A stretch of DNA of 64,000 bases from Bradyrhizobium sp. MOS003 (GTDB lineage: Bacteria; Pseudomonadota; Alphaproteobacteria; Rhizobiales; Xanthobacteraceae), in contig NZ_PYFW01000003.1 of NCBI RefSeq assembly GCF_003020125.1, positions 310,001 to 374,000 on the forward strand. Reading direction: 5' to 3'. This document shows positions 25,500 to 36,072 of this stretch, piece by piece; position 1 is the first letter of the stretch; the number at the start of each line of letters is the position of its first letter. Under the pieces are notes generated by a model. The model searched no databases, was not told the origin of the DNA, and saw only the letters and a program-made list of their open reading frames with translations. Made by a program: the position numbers and the translations under genes.

Positions 25500-27023
25500 A
25501 TGACCATCAGCCCCGTCATCCGCCTGCATCCCGATGATGGCGTGCTGATCGCGCGCGCCAGCCTGCCGCCGGGAACGGTCGTCGCGGACGGCGTGACCAC
25601 GGTCGAGCGCATCCCCTCCGGCCACAAGGTCGCGATCAAGCCGATCGCAATGGGCGAGCCTGTCATCCGCTACGGCCAGATCATCGGCTTTGCGACCATC
25701 CCGATCGCGCCGGGCCAGCACGTGCACGTGCAGAACATCGGCATGGGCGATTTCGCCAAGGACTATGCCTATTGCGCCGACGTCAAGCCGACGCCGAATT
25801 TCGACCTGCCGGCGACCTTCGAGGGCATCCGCCGCCCGGACGGCCGCGTCGCCACGCGCAACTATATCGGCATCCTCACCTCGGTGAACTGCAGCGCGCA
25901 TGTCGCAAGCCTCGTCGCCGACGTCTTCAAGAAGAACCCCTTCACCGGCGACAATCCGCTGGCCGATTTTCCGAATGTCGACGGCGTGGTCGCACTGACC
26001 CACAAGACCGGCTGCGGCATGACACAGAACGAGCCGCTGGCGCTCCTCCGCCGCACGCTCGGCGGTTATGCGCGGCATGTGAACTTCTCTCATGTGATCG
26101 TGCTTGGCCTCGGCTGCGAGGTGAACCAGATCGGCGGGCTGATGGAAGAGCAGAAGCTCGCGGGACGCCTGCGCGCGATGGACATCCAGGAGGTCGGCGG
26201 CACCCGCAAGACGGTGGAGGCCGGCATCGCCTTCGTGCGCGAGGCTCTTGCGGATTCGAACAAGGTCACACGGGAATCCGTGCCGGTGAGCGAGCTCACC
26301 GTCGCCCTGCAATGCGGCGGCTCCGACGGCTATTCCGGCGTATCGGCCAATCCCGCGCTCGGCGCGGCGAGCGATCTCATCGTGCGCCACGGCGGCACCG
26401 TGATCCTGTCGGAGACGCCGGAGACCTACGGCGCCGAGCACCTCTTGACGCGCCGCGCCGTCAGCCGCGAGGTCGGCGAGAAGCTGGTCGACCTGATGCG
26501 CTGGTGGGACGAATACACGACGCGCGAAGGCGCCGAGATGAACGCCAATCCGAGCCCCGGCAACAAGGCCGGTGGCCTCACCACCATTCTGGAGAAGTCA
26601 CTCGGCGCGATGGCGAAGGCTGGCACCACCAATCTCGTCGAGGTACTGCGTTACGCCGAGCCGGTCACCAAGAAGGGTTTCGTCTTCATGGACACGCCCG
26701 GTTACGATCCGGTCGCGGCGACCGGGCAGGTCGCGGGCGGCGCCAATCTCGTCTGCTTCACCACGGGTCGCGGCAGCGTGTTCGGCTGCAAGCCGGCGCC
26801 CTCGATCAAGCTCGCCACCAACACGCCCATGTACAAGCGCATGGTAGACGACATGGACGTCAATTGCGGCACCATCCTCGAAGGCGAGGAGAGCGTCGAG
26901 CAGTGCGGCCAGCGCATTTTCGATCTGATCCTGAAGACGGCTTCGGGCCAGCCGACCAAGAGCGAGAGCTTCGATTTCGGCGGCGCCGAGTTCGCGCCCT
27001 GGGTGCTGGGCGCGACGATGTGA
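25500..27023 (+). CDS. UxaA-family dehydratase (altronate/galactarate type)
   Basis: 507 residues, the full length of single-chain altronate/galactarate dehydratases. The N-terminal SAF domain (about 1-95; HPDDGVLIARASLPPG...) is followed by the catalytic part starting GIRRPDGRVATRNYIGILTSVNCSAHVA near 112. Characteristic motifs are HKTGCGMTQNE near 165, LGCEVNQIGG near 205 and LQCGGSDGYSGVSANPALG near 270, with DTPGYDPVAATGQVAGGANLVCFTTGRGS and FGCKPAPSIKLATNT near 400-440. The family removes water from sugar acids with Fe. It lies downstream of hpaI on the same strand but is separated by a repeat. A hexarate substrate is not suggested by any neighbour, so it may serve another hydroxy-acid. 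Confidence 0.85.
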   Translation: MTISPVIRLHPDDGVLIARASLPPGTVVADGVTTVERIPSGHKVAIKPIAMGEPVIRYGQIIGFATIPIAPGQHVHVQNIGMGDFAKDYAYCADVKPTPNFDLPATFEGIRRPDGRVATRNYIGILTSVNCSAHVASLVADVFKKNPFTGDNPLADFPNVDGVVALTHKTGCGMTQNEPLALLRRTLGGYARHVNFSHVIVLGLGCEVNQIGGLMEEQKLAGRLRAMDIQEVGGTRKTVEAGIAFVREALADSNKVTRESVPVSELTVALQCGGSDGYSGVSANPALGAASDLIVRHGGTVILSETPETYGAEHLLTRRAVSREVGEKLVDLMRWWDEYTTREGAEMNANPSPGNKAGGLTTILEKSLGAMAKAGTTNLVEVLRYAEPVTKKGFVFMDTPGYDPVAATGQVAGGANLVCFTTGRGSVFGCKPAPSIKLATNTPMYKRMVDDMDVNCGTILEGEESVEQCGQRIFDLILKTASGQPTKSESFDFGGAEFAPWVLGATM

Positions 27024-27201
27024 TCGCGTGCAGGCCGACGCGGGAATTTGCCGGACGGGCAAGGCGCATAAGTAATCATACGTAGGTGTCAGATCGCCGC
27101 GCGGGTTCCCGCGGTCACCTATGATTAAGACTTTTTGCCGTATTCCGATAGCGATGCGGGCGACCTTCGTGGGCGCTGGCTTTCGTGAGGATTCGTCAAC
27201 G

Positions 27202-27723
27202 ATGACGCGTGCGATACGGCCCACCGGCGTGGAAAATCTCCTCGGCGAGGAGGAGCTGATCGTGTCGAAGACCGATCTCAAGGGCCGCATCACCTACGCC
27301 AATGACGTCTTCATCCGCATGGCGAAATACCCCTGGAAGCAGCTGATGGGCGCGCCCCACAGTCTGATCCGCCATCCGGACATGCCACGCTGCGTCTTCA
27401 AGCTGCTGTGGGACACGCTCCAGACCAAGCAGGAAATCTTCGCCTACGTCGTCAATCTCGCGGGGGACGGCAGCCATTATTGGGTGTTCGCCCATGTCAC
27501 TCCGACGCTCGACGACCGCGGCAACATCACGGGCTATCACTCAAACCGACGCAGGCCCGATCCGGCGCCGGTCGAGAAAATCAAGCCGATCTACAAGACG
27601 CTCTGCGCGGAAGAGGCGCGCCACGCCAATGCCAAGGACGGCATGCGTGCGAGCTTCGAATTGATGGTCGGTCTGCTCAAGCAAAACGGTGTGGGCTACG
27701 ATGAATTTGTGCTCTCTCTCTAA
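27202..27723 (+). CDS. Aer-type PAS sensor protein without its own signalling domain
   Basis: 173 residues from the ATG at 27202. A single PAS domain spans about 20-125 and matches E. coli Aer closely. [12 protein letters not shown], the [17 protein letters not shown] region and the [10 protein letters not shown] strand contain residues (Asn, Arg-His-x-Asp, Trp) that hold FAD in Aer. The C-terminal 45 residues ([26 protein letters not shown]...) form a predicted linker helix. There is no HAMP or methyl-accepting segment. The next gene, overlapping its end by about 20 bp, encodes exactly that part, so the two may work as a split oxygen/redox taxis receptor. A later ATG near 27310 is less likely. 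Confidence 0.85.
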   Translation: MTRAIRPTGVENLLGEEELIVSKTDLKGRITYANDVFIRMAKYPWKQLMGAPHSLIRHPDMPRCVFKLLWDTLQTKQEIFAYVVNLAGDGSHYWVFAHVTPTLDDRGNITGYHSNRRRPDPAPVEKIKPIYKTLCAEEARHANAKDGMRASFELMVGLLKQNGVGYDEFVLSL

Positions 27724-29005
27724 GGCGCAGGGAGCGACCGCCGGCGCGTTTCTTCTAGCCACCGCCGCGTTCGTCCTCTCGCTGCTCGGCTGGCTCGGAA
27801 TCGTCAGTGCCGCGCCGCTCGGCGCCGCGATCCTGCTGCTCGGCTACGCGCTCTGGTGCCAGCATCGCACGGCGGTGGCCGTCGATGAGGTGGCCGATGT
27901 CTGCCGCAAGGCGGCACGCGGGGATCTCGAAGCGCGGATCCTGAGCGAGCGCCAGGCAGGGCGGATCGGCGCCATCCAGAAATCGGTCAACGACATGCTC
28001 GACATCGCCGACGCCTTCGTCCGCGAGGCTTCGGCATCGATGGACTATGCCAGCCGCGGCAAATATTTCCGCAAGATCCTCGCGCGCGGACTGCCCGGCT
28101 CGTTCCGCCGCTCGGCAACCGTCATCAATGCCGGCACCGACAGCCTCGGCCGCCGCGTGGTCGAGATTGCGGGTCTCGCAAAGCAGTTCGGCACGCATCT
28201 CGACGAAGTCGCAGGCAGCCTGATGAGCGCCGCGACCGACCTCGAATCCGACGCCGGCCAGATGGCGGCCGCGGCGGAGACGACGAACCGCCAGACCTCC
28301 GGCATGCGCAATGCGTCCGATCAGGCCTCGAGCAACGTTGCGACGGTGGCGAGCGCCGCAGAACAGCTCGCATCCTCGATCACGGAGATCAGCCGCCAGG
28401 TGGCCGGCTCGACCACGAGCACCGGGCGCGCCGTCGACGAAGCCAATCGTGCCGGCAGCGAGATTCGCAGCCTCGCGGAGGCCGCGATGCGGATTGGCGA
28501 CGTCGTCAAGCTGATCAGCGAAATCGCCTCGCAGACCAACCTGCTGGCGCTCAACGCCACGATCGAGGCGGCGCGGGCAGGCGAGGCCGGCCGCGGCTTC
28601 GCCGTGGTGGCCTCCGAGGTCAAGAGCCTCGCCAACCAGACCGCGAAGGCGACCGAGGAGATCAGCGCCAAGGTAGGCGAGATGCAGCAATCGACCAGCA
28701 ACTCGGTCACGGCCGTCGAGACCATTGCGCAGACCATCGCGGAGATCGACGGCATTACCGCAAGCATTGCGGCCTCGATCGAGCAGCAGGGCTCCGCGAC
28801 GCGCGAGATCGCACGCAGCGTCCAGGAAGCCTCAGCCGGCACCTCGCAGGTGTCCTCCAACGTGTCCGGGATCAGCGAAGCCGCCGCCGACACCGGCCGC
28901 GTCGCTGCCCGCGTCAACAGCGCCTCCGAGCGCGTCCACGGCGAAGTCGAGACGCTTCGCCGCGAGGTGACGCAGTTCCTGCAGCGGCTGACGTCAGCGG
29001 CGTAA
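27701..29005 (+). CDS. Methyl-accepting chemotaxis transducer lacking a periplasmic sensor
   Basis: 434 residues from the ATG at 27701; a GTG at 27689 would add four residues. Two closely spaced membrane helices (about 12-48) leave almost no periplasmic loop. After them comes a short HAMP-like region and a long helical signalling domain. The hairpin tip reads [41 protein letters not shown], the CheA/CheW contact of MCPs. With no sensor of its own and translational overlap with the Aer-like PAS gene, it probably receives its input from that protein. The predicted output is flagellar bias through CheA. No CheB/CheR pentapeptide is seen at the C-terminus. Confidence 0.9.
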   Translation: MNLCSLSKAQGATAGAFLLATAAFVLSLLGWLGIVSAAPLGAAILLLGYALWCQHRTAVAVDEVADVCRKAARGDLEARILSERQAGRIGAIQKSVNDMLDIADAFVREASASMDYASRGKYFRKILARGLPGSFRRSATVINAGTDSLGRRVVEIAGLAKQFGTHLDEVAGSLMSAATDLESDAGQMAAAAETTNRQTSGMRNASDQASSNVATVASAAEQLASSITEISRQVAGSTTSTGRAVDEANRAGSEIRSLAEAAMRIGDVVKLISEIASQTNLLALNATIEAARAGEAGRGFAVVASEVKSLANQTAKATEEISAKVGEMQQSTSNSVTAVETIAQTIAEIDGITASIAASIEQQGSATREIARSVQEASAGTSQVSSNVSGISEAAADTGRVAARVNSASERVHGEVETLRREVTQFLQRLTSAA

Positions 29006-29145
29006 GTTCGCCCCGCACACGCCCGTCCCGGCCTTCGCCGGAACGATACGGGGGTAGTTCCTAGGCACTCCCTGCCCGTTGTTAGTGCTTGATCGCGCTG
29101 ACATCAGGTGTTCTGCTCAAAAAAGCTGCTGGAGCATTGCACCCC

Positions 29146-32100
29146 GTGTCGATCTACGTCGCATTACACCACGTCACCCACTACAAATACGACCGACCGA
29201 TCGATCTCGGCCCGCAGACCATCCGCCTGCGCCCGGCGCCGCACACGCGGACGCCGATCATGAGCTATTCGCTCAAGGTCACGCCATCCAATCATTTCGT
29301 GAACTGGCAGCAGGATCCGCTAGGCAATTGGATCGCGCGTTACGTCTTCCCGGAGAAGACGACCGAGCTGAAGATCGAGGTCGATTTCACGGCGCAGATG
29401 ACCACGGTCAATCCGTTCGACTTCTTCGTCGAGCCCTACGCCGACAGCTTTCCATTCGAATATCCGCAAGATCTCAAGACGGAGCTGGCGCCTTATCTGG
29501 AGACCACCAAGCCCGATCCCGCGTTCGCAAAATATCTCGCCTCGATCCCGCGCGAAGCCCCGAACACGGTCAACTTCCTGGTCGATCTGAACAGGCGATT
29601 GCAGCAGAAGATCAGCTACGTCATCCGCATGGAGCCGGGCGTGCAGACGCCGGAGGAAACGCTCACCTCCGCGGCCGGCTCATGCCGCGACTCCGCGTGG
29701 CTCCTGATCCAGACCTTCCGTCATCTCGGCCTCGCCGCGCGCTTCGTCTCCGGCTATCTGATCCAGATCCGTCCCGACATCGATCCGATCGAGGGGCCGC
29801 CCGAGGTCGAGAACGACTTCACCGATCTGCACGCCTGGGCCGAGGTCTATCTGCCGGGCGCGGGCTGGATCGGGTTCGACGCGACCTCCGGCATGCTCGC
29901 GGGTGAGGGGCACATCCCGGTCGCCGCCACGCCGCATTATCGCTCCGCCGCGCCGATCTCCGGCGGTGCCGGCTTTGCCGAGGTCGAGTTCGATTTCGAC
30001 ATGAGCGTCCGGCGCATCCGCGAGGCGCCGCGTATCACCAAGCCGTTCTCGGACGATTCCTGGACGCGGCTCAACGATCTCGGCGAGCAGGTGGACGGCG
30101 ATCTCGCCGCGCAGGACGTGCGGCTCACCATGGGCGGTGAACCCACCTTCGTCTCGGTCGACGATCTCGAAGCTGCCGAATGGAATACCGAGGCCGTCGG
30201 CCCCACCAAGCGCGCGCTCGCCGACGATCTGATCCGCCGTCTGCGCACACGCTTTGGTGCGGGCGGGCTGCTCCATTACGGTCAGGGCAAATGGTATCCG
30301 GGCGAGAGCCTGCCGCGCTGGGCCTTTGGCCTGTACTGGCGCAAGGACGGCGTGCCGGTCTGGAAGAACGCGGACCTCATCGCCAGCATCGAAAATCCGC
30401 TGCGTGCCCAGACCGAAGACGCCGAGGATTTCATGGAGGGCACGGCGGCCCGGCTCGGGCTCGATCCCGGCTACATCATTCCGGCCTATGAGGATACTGC
30501 CTATTGGCTGCTGAAGGAGGCCGAGCTTCCCCTCAACGTCGATCCCTCCGATTCCAAATTGTCCAATCCGGAGGAGCGCGCGCGCATGGCGCGGGTGTTC
30601 GATCAGGGCCTCCGCGCGCCGCGCGGCTTCGTGCTGCCGGTGCAACGCTGGAACGCGCCGCCACGCTGGCGCAGCGAGCGCTGGCAACTCCGGCGCAATC
30701 ATCTGTTCCTGATGCCGGGCGATTCCCCGCTCGGCCTGCGCTTGCCGATCGGCTCGCTCGGCCACGTCCCGCCCAGTGAATACCCCTACATCGTCGAGCA
30801 GGACCCGATGGAAGCGCGCGGCAAGCTGCCGGTGTTCACGCTCCCGGAGCGCCCGAAGGCGCCGCCGCGGGTCGCGTCCGAGAAGCTCAACACGACCGTC
30901 CCCGTCCGCACTGCGCTGTCGATCGAGGTTCGCGATGGCGTGATCTGCGCCTTCATGCCGCCGGTCGAGCGCATCGAGGATTATCTCGAGATGATCGCGG
31001 CGGTCGAAGCCACGGCCGAGGAGATGCAGCTCCAGGTCCATGTCGAAGGCTATGCGCCGCCGTTCGACCCGCGCATCGAGGTCATCAAGGTCACGCCGGA
31101 TCCCGGCGTCCTCGAGATCAACATCCAGCCCGCGACGAGCTGGCGCGAGGCGGTCGAGATCACCACTGGCCTCTATGAGGACGCCGGCAAGGTGCGGCTC
31201 GGCGCCAACCGCTTCCTGGTCGACGGCCGCCACACCGGCACCGGCGGCGGCAATCACGTCGTGATCGGCGGCTCGAGCCCGCAGGATTCGCCGTTCCTGC
31301 GCCGGCCCGATCTGCTCAAGAGCCTCGTGCTGTACTGGCAGCGGCATCCGTCGCTGTCTTATTTCTTCTCCGGCCTGTTCATCGGCCCGACCAGCCAGGC
31401 CCCGCGCCTCGACGAGGCCCGTCACGACAGCATGTACGAGCTCGAGATCGCGCTCTCGCACGTGCCGCCGCCGGGCTACCAGGTGCCGCTGTGGCTGGTG
31501 GACCGGCTCTTCCGGCATTTGCTCGTCGACATCACCGGCAACACCCACCGCGCCGAGATATGCATCGACAAGCTCTATTCGCCGGATGGTCCCACCGGCC
31601 GCCTCGGCCTCGTCGAATTCCGCGCGCTCGAAATGCCGCCGGATCCGCGCATGTCGCTGGCGCAGCAGCTCTTGATCCGCGCGCTGATCGCAAAGTTCTG
31701 GCGCGAGCCGCAGCAGGGCAAATTCGTGCGCTGGGGTACCGCGCTGCACGACCGCTTCATGCTGCCGCATTTCATCTGGGAAGATTTTCAGGACGTGCTC
31801 TCGGAGCTCAAGAGCTTCGGCTATCCGTTCGAGCCGGAATGGTATCTGGCCCAGCTCGAATTCCGCTTTCCCGCCTTCGGCCGCGTCCATCAAGGCGGCG
31901 TGACGCTGGAATTGCGCCAGGCGCTGGAACCCTGGCACGTGCTCGGCGAGGAGGGCTCGGCCGGCGGCACCGTGCGCTATGTCGATAGCTCGGTCGAGCG
32001 GCTCCAGGTCAAGGCGGAGGGGTTCGTCGAGGGCCGCCACGTCGTCACCTGCAATGGCCGCCGCCTGCCGATGACCTCGACCGGCCGCTCCGCCGAGGTC

Positions 32101-32415
32101 GTGGCCGGGGTCCGCTTCAAGGCCTGGCAACCGGCCTCCGGCCTGCACCCGACCATCCCGGTGCACGCGCCCCTGACCTTTGATCTCATCGATACCTGGA
32201 ACGGCCGCTCGCTCGGCGGTTGCGTCTATCACGTCGCCCATCCGGGCGGGCGCAGCTACGACACCAAGCCGGTCAACACCTACGAGGCCGAGGCGCGGCG
32301 GCTGGCGCGCTTCCAGGACCACGGCCACACGCCGGGGCCGATGCAGCCGCCGCCCGAGGAGCGCACAAATGAGTTTCCGCTGACCCTCGACTTGCGGACC
32401 CCGCTCCTGCAATGA
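29146..32415 (+). CDS. Transglutaminase-like/DUF2126 protein
   Basis: 1089 residues from the GTG at 29146 ([17 protein letters not shown]). The N-terminal bacterial transglutaminase N-domain and core cover about 1-270. The papain-like triad is present: Cys in [14 protein letters not shown] near 180, His in [11 protein letters not shown] near 230, Asp in GFDATSGM near 247. The rest (about 300-1089) is DUF2126, with [15 protein letters not shown] near 328 and [13 protein letters not shown] near 700. The first gene of a three-gene operon with an ATP-grasp/alpha-E protein and a second transglutaminase-like protein. Comparative genomics has proposed that such clusters make or cleave amide-linked peptides, with no defined product. 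No signal peptide is visible. Confidence 0.9.
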   Translation: MSIYVALHHVTHYKYDRPIDLGPQTIRLRPAPHTRTPIMSYSLKVTPSNHFVNWQQDPLGNWIARYVFPEKTTELKIEVDFTAQMTTVNPFDFFVEPYADSFPFEYPQDLKTELAPYLETTKPDPAFAKYLASIPREAPNTVNFLVDLNRRLQQKISYVIRMEPGVQTPEETLTSAAGSCRDSAWLLIQTFRHLGLAARFVSGYLIQIRPDIDPIEGPPEVENDFTDLHAWAEVYLPGAGWIGFDATSGMLAGEGHIPVAATPHYRSAAPISGGAGFAEVEFDFDMSVRRIREAPRITKPFSDDSWTRLNDLGEQVDGDLAAQDVRLTMGGEPTFVSVDDLEAAEWNTEAVGPTKRALADDLIRRLRTRFGAGGLLHYGQGKWYPGESLPRWAFGLYWRKDGVPVWKNADLIASIENPLRAQTEDAEDFMEGTAARLGLDPGYIIPAYEDTAYWLLKEAELPLNVDPSDSKLSNPEERARMARVFDQGLRAPRGFVLPVQRWNAPPRWRSERWQLRRNHLFLMPGDSPLGLRLPIGSLGHVPPSEYPYIVEQDPMEARGKLPVFTLPERPKAPPRVASEKLNTTVPVRTALSIEVRDGVICAFMPPVERIEDYLEMIAAVEATAEEMQLQVHVEGYAPPFDPRIEVIKVTPDPGVLEINIQPATSWREAVEITTGLYEDAGKVRLGANRFLVDGRHTGTGGGNHVVIGGSSPQDSPFLRRPDLLKSLVLYWQRHPSLSYFFSGLFIGPTSQAPRLDEARHDSMYELEIALSHVPPPGYQVPLWLVDRLFRHLLVDITGNTHRAEICIDKLYSPDGPTGRLGLVEFRALEMPPDPRMSLAQQLLIRALIAKFWREPQQGKFVRWGTALHDRFMLPHFIWEDFQDVLSELKSFGYPFEPEWYLAQLEFRFPAFGRVHQGGVTLELRQALEPWHVLGEEGSAGGTVRYVDSSVERLQVKAEGFVEGRHVVTCNGRRLPMTSTGRSAEVVAGVRFKAWQPASGLHPTIPVHAPLTFDLIDTWNGRSLGGCVYHVAHPGGRSYDTKPVNTYEAEARRLARFQDHGHTPGPMQPPPEERTNEFPLTLDLRTPLLQ

Positions 32416-32442
32416 GTATGATGGTGGGGCAGGGAGAGGCGC

Positions 32443-34965
32443 ATGGCCGAGGGCGCAGCCGAACAGGACAAGGCGGGTAAGGCGCAAGGACAGCGTGAAG
32501 GCCAGCGCCGGCTTGCGCAATGGGTCCGCGACTATCGCCGCCTGCCCGGCATTCCCGACGAATTCCTGGGCGCCGACGGCGTCCCGCGACCGGTCTGGAA
32601 CCGCTTTTTCGATGCCTTCGGCACGCTTGCGACCGATGAGGTCGAGCGGCGCTTCGGCATGGCCGACCGCCACCTCCGCGAGGCCGGCGTCACCTACCGG
32701 GCGCCAGGCGACAGCGCCGACCGGCCCTGGTCGCTCAGCCATCTGCCGCTCCTGATCGACGAGGCCGACTGGAAGCAGCTCTCCGCCGGCATTACCCAGC
32801 GCGCCGAGTTGCTCGAGCGCGTGCTGCGCGACATCTATGGCGAGGGGCGGCTGGTTGCCGAAGGCGCGCTGCCCGCGGGCGCGATCGCCGGCAGCCCCGA
32901 ATATCTCCGTCCTGTCTGTGGCGTGCCGCCGCCGGGCGGGCGCTACCTCTCGCTCTATGCCGCCGATGTCGGCCGCGGGCCCGATGGCCGCTGGTGGGTG
33001 CTCGGCGACCGCACGCAGGCGCCGTCGGGCGCGGGCTATGCGCTCGAAAACCGCCTGGTGCTGTCGCGCGCCTTCTCCGACCTCTACAAGTCGATGAACG
33101 TGCCGCGCGTCGCGCCGTTCTTCGAGGCCTTCCGCGACAGTCTTCGCGCGCGCGCCGACCGCGACGAGCCGCGCATCGGCGTGCTCACGCCGGGCAGTTT
33201 CAGCGAGACCTATTTCGAGCACGCGACGCTGGCGCGCTATCTCGGCTTCCTGCTGGTCGAGGGCGACGATCTCGCGGTCAGCGACAATCGCATCCACATC
33301 CGCACGGTCGCGGGGCTGAAGCGGCTCGACGTGCTGCTGCGCCGTGTCGATTCCAATTCGCTCGATCCGCTCGAGCTCGATGCCTCCTCGCATCTCGGCG
33401 TGCCCGGCCTGATCGACGTGCTGCGCAAGGACGGTGTCGTCGTCGCCAACATGCCGGGCTCGGGCGTGCTGGAGGCGCGGGCGCTGCTCGGCTTCCTGCC
33501 CGCGCTCAGCCGCCGCCTGCTCGGCGAAGAGCTGAAGATGCCGCATATCGCGACCTGGTGGTGCGGTCAGAAATCCGCGCGTGACGAGGTGTTATCGCGG
33601 CTCGACGAGGTCGCGATCGAAGGCGCCTACCGGCGCGGCGTGACCGGCTTCGACAGCAACGGTCCGGTGCTCGCCAGCGAGCTCGACGCCGCCGGGCGTC
33701 AACGCCTGGTCGATGCCATCGGCGCGCGCGGCATGGATTATGTCGGCCAGGAGGTGGTGCGTCTCTCCACCATGCCGGTGTGGGAGCACGGGCAGCTCAC
33801 GCCGCGTCCCTTCGTGCTGCGCGTGTTTGCCGCCGCAACGCCGGACGGCTGGGCGATCATGCCCGGCGGCTTCTGCCGGATTGCCGAGCAGCCGGACGCG
33901 CGCGCCGTGTCGATGGGCGACGGTGCGCGCGCCGCCGACGTCTGGGTGGTCTCGGAGAAGAAGGTCTCGACCGCGTCGCTGCTGCCGGCGACCGACAAGG
34001 TGAGGATCCGCCGCATCGCCGGCGTACTGCCGAGCCGCGCCGCCGACAATCTGTTCTGGCTCGGCCGCTATCTCGAGCGCGCCGAAGCGACGCTGCGGCT
34101 GGTGCGGGCGGTGGGCTCGCCGAGCGGCCCCAACAAGGGCACCGCGGCCTCGCTGCAATCGGCCGAACGAATCCAGCGCCTGCTGGTGGCCTGGGGCGCG
34201 ATCTCGCAAGCCTCGCGCGCGACGCCCGGGCGCATCGCCGCCGAAGCGTTGCAGAGCACGGAGCAGCCGGGCTCGGCGTTGTCGCTGGTGCGCGCGGCAC
34301 AGCGCACGGCGACCTCCTTGCGCGAGCGGCTGTCGCCAGATGCCTGGCAGGTCATCACCGAAATGGCCGACCGGCTCTCCTACGAGGTCGAAGACGACGA
34401 CAGCGTGCTGAGCGCGGCCGAACTGACCTTGCAGGAGCTTGCGAGCTTTGCGGGTCTTGCGCAGGAAAACATGAATCGCGCCGCCGGCTGGCGCTTCCTC
34501 GATGTCGGCCGCCGCGCCGAGCGTGCCATCAACACCGCGCGCTTCGCCCGGCAGTTCGCCTATGACGAGGCCGGCGACGAGGATCTCGACATCCTGCTGA
34601 CGCTGGTGGATTCCCAGATCACCTATCGCTCGCGCTATCTGCTGGCGCCGATCCTGGCGCCGGTGCGCGACCTCGCGGTGCTCGATCCCTACAATCCGCG
34701 CTCGGTGGCGTTCCAGGTGACGACGCTGAACGAGCATATCGCAGCACTGCCCAGCCTGAAGGAGCATGGCCTGATCGAGCAGCCGCAGCGACTTGCGGTG
34801 TCGGTTCAGGCGATGCTGGCCACCGCGGATGCCGAGAAACTCGAAGTCAAGACCCTGTTCGCGCTGGAGCAGGATCTGCTCAGCCTCGCCGACGCGATCG
34901 GGCTGCATTACTTCCCGCACGGCACCAATGCCAGCCGGCCTGAAAAGCTGACGGGGCTGGCGTGA
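32443..34965 (+). CDS. Circularly permuted ATP-grasp fused to alpha-E domain
   Basis: 840 residues. The first about 500 belong to the circularly permuted ATP-grasp family (DUF404/407): GVPRPVWNRFFDAFGTL near 48, the phosphate-binding region GVLTPGSFSETYFEHATLARYLG near 248-270, and MPGSGVLEARALLGFLPAL near 338. The rest (about 530-830) is the alpha-helical alpha-E domain (DUF403), with RAADNLFWLGRYLERAEATLRLVRA near 530. In many genomes the two domains are separate adjacent genes, so this is a fusion. ATP-grasp enzymes join a carboxylate and an amine with ATP; amide formation on a peptide is the predicted activity. The stop overlaps the GTG of the following transglutaminase gene (GTGA). Confidence 0.9.
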   Translation: MAEGAAEQDKAGKAQGQREGQRRLAQWVRDYRRLPGIPDEFLGADGVPRPVWNRFFDAFGTLATDEVERRFGMADRHLREAGVTYRAPGDSADRPWSLSHLPLLIDEADWKQLSAGITQRAELLERVLRDIYGEGRLVAEGALPAGAIAGSPEYLRPVCGVPPPGGRYLSLYAADVGRGPDGRWWVLGDRTQAPSGAGYALENRLVLSRAFSDLYKSMNVPRVAPFFEAFRDSLRARADRDEPRIGVLTPGSFSETYFEHATLARYLGFLLVEGDDLAVSDNRIHIRTVAGLKRLDVLLRRVDSNSLDPLELDASSHLGVPGLIDVLRKDGVVVANMPGSGVLEARALLGFLPALSRRLLGEELKMPHIATWWCGQKSARDEVLSRLDEVAIEGAYRRGVTGFDSNGPVLASELDAAGRQRLVDAIGARGMDYVGQEVVRLSTMPVWEHGQLTPRPFVLRVFAAATPDGWAIMPGGFCRIAEQPDARAVSMGDGARAADVWVVSEKKVSTASLLPATDKVRIRRIAGVLPSRAADNLFWLGRYLERAEATLRLVRAVGSPSGPNKGTAASLQSAERIQRLLVAWGAISQASRATPGRIAAEALQSTEQPGSALSLVRAAQRTATSLRERLSPDAWQVITEMADRLSYEVEDDDSVLSAAELTLQELASFAGLAQENMNRAAGWRFLDVGRRAERAINTARFARQFAYDEAGDEDLDILLTLVDSQITYRSRYLLAPILAPVRDLAVLDPYNPRSVAFQVTTLNEHIAALPSLKEHGLIEQPQRLAVSVQAMLATADAEKLEVKTLFALEQDLLSLADAIGLHYFPHGTNASRPEKLTGLA

Positions 34966-35840
34966 TCTACGACATAAGACACGTCACCACCTACGAGTAT
35001 GAGAGCGCGGTCAGCTTCGCCCGCTGCACGCTGCGACTCGAGCCGAGGAGCGGCAGCGGCCAGGAGCTGATCTCGCACAAGGTCGAGATTCGTCCGCGGC
35101 CGTCCGAGCGCAACGTCCGCCGCGACTTCTTTGGCACGCTGACGGAGAGCATCGTGATCGAGGCGGCGCATCGCAATTTGCGCATCGATTCGCGTTCGCG
35201 TGTCTCGGTGTCGCGCAAGCCGCCGGCGCGCGACGCCGTCAGCCCGTCCTGGGAGAGCATCCGCGACATCGCCTTCGAGGCCACCAGCCTCGGGCCGTCC
35301 TCGCCGGTCGGTTATGTCTTCGCGAGCCCGCTCGTGCCCGTGCTGCGTCCGGTCAGCGCCTATGCGGCGACGAGCTTTGTACCGGGCGCGGGCATCCTCA
35401 AGGGCGCGGTCGATCTCATGCATCGCATCCGCACCGAGTTTCGCTACGACCCCAAGGCGACGGTGATCTCGACGCCGCTCAACGAGGTCTTCGACAAGCG
35501 ACACGGCGTCTGCCAGGACTTCGCCCATGTGATGATCGCGGGGCTGCGCGGGCTCGGTCTCCCGGCCGCCTATGTCAGCGGCTATCTGCGCACGATTCCG
35601 CCGGCTGGCCAGCCGCGCCTGCAAGGCGCCGATGCCACCCATGCCTGGGTGTCGCTGTGGTGCGGGGCGGAGCTTGGCTGGGTCGATTTCGACCCGACCA
35701 ACGATCTGCTGGTTGGCAACGACCATATCGTGCTTGCGGTCGGGCGCGATTTTTCCGACGTCTCGCCGGTTGACGGTATCATCGTCGGCTCGCCGAAGCA
35801 GAAGCTCGGCGTCGCCGTCGACGTGCTGCTGGTGGAGTAG
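34962..35840 (+). CDS. Transglutaminase-like cysteine protease-fold protein
   Basis: 292 residues from the GTG at 34962, coupled to the previous gene by a 4-bp overlap (GTGA). An N-terminal beta-rich domain (IYDIRHVTTYEYESAVSFARCTLRLEPR) precedes the transglutaminase core. The triad reads Cys in KRHGVCQDFAHVMIAGLRGLG near 186, His in DATHAWVSLW near 227 and Asp in WVDFDPTNDL near 246. It is likely a peptidase or isopeptidase acting in the same pathway as the ATP-grasp enzyme. In related clusters a proteasome-like (Anbu) peptidase gene is usually nearby; none is found in the next few kilobases. Confidence 0.9.
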   Translation: MIYDIRHVTTYEYESAVSFARCTLRLEPRSGSGQELISHKVEIRPRPSERNVRRDFFGTLTESIVIEAAHRNLRIDSRSRVSVSRKPPARDAVSPSWESIRDIAFEATSLGPSSPVGYVFASPLVPVLRPVSAYAATSFVPGAGILKGAVDLMHRIRTEFRYDPKATVISTPLNEVFDKRHGVCQDFAHVMIAGLRGLGLPAAYVSGYLRTIPPAGQPRLQGADATHAWVSLWCGAELGWVDFDPTNDLLVGNDHIVLAVGRDFSDVSPVDGIIVGSPKQKLGVAVDVLLVE

Positions 35841-36027
35841 GGCGTGTACCCTTAAGCGTCGGCTGACCAATGCAAGGCGGAAGTCTGCTATCTTGGATGA
35901 ACTGTGAGTCCCGGCCCAGGGCCGGACCACTCTTGTGGCGCAGTCCGCTCCCCTTCGATCTGTCGCGGGGCCGGCGGCATTTGCGCAGCCTGCTAACCCT
36001 GCTTTTCAACCGCCTTATTGCGGAATG

Positions 36028-36058
36028 ACCAGAGGTGCGCTTTTGTGCACCTCCTGGT
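36028..36058. terminator. Hairpin between the transglutaminase operon and the convergent cytochrome gene
   Basis: ACCAGAGGTGC (36028-36038) pairs with GCACCTCCTGGT (36047-36058), 11 bp with one bulged C, around the loop GCTTTTGT. Position between convergent genes suggests a bidirectional transcript end; only a weak T-run follows. Confidence 0.5.
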
Positions 36059-36072
36059 GGTTATCGCACTGA

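Noticed and set aside
29680..33546. A very long open frame on the minus strand across the transglutaminase and ATP-grasp genes
   Set aside because: It is the antisense shadow of high-GC coding sequence. The plus-strand genes have clear domain motifs and the long frame has none.
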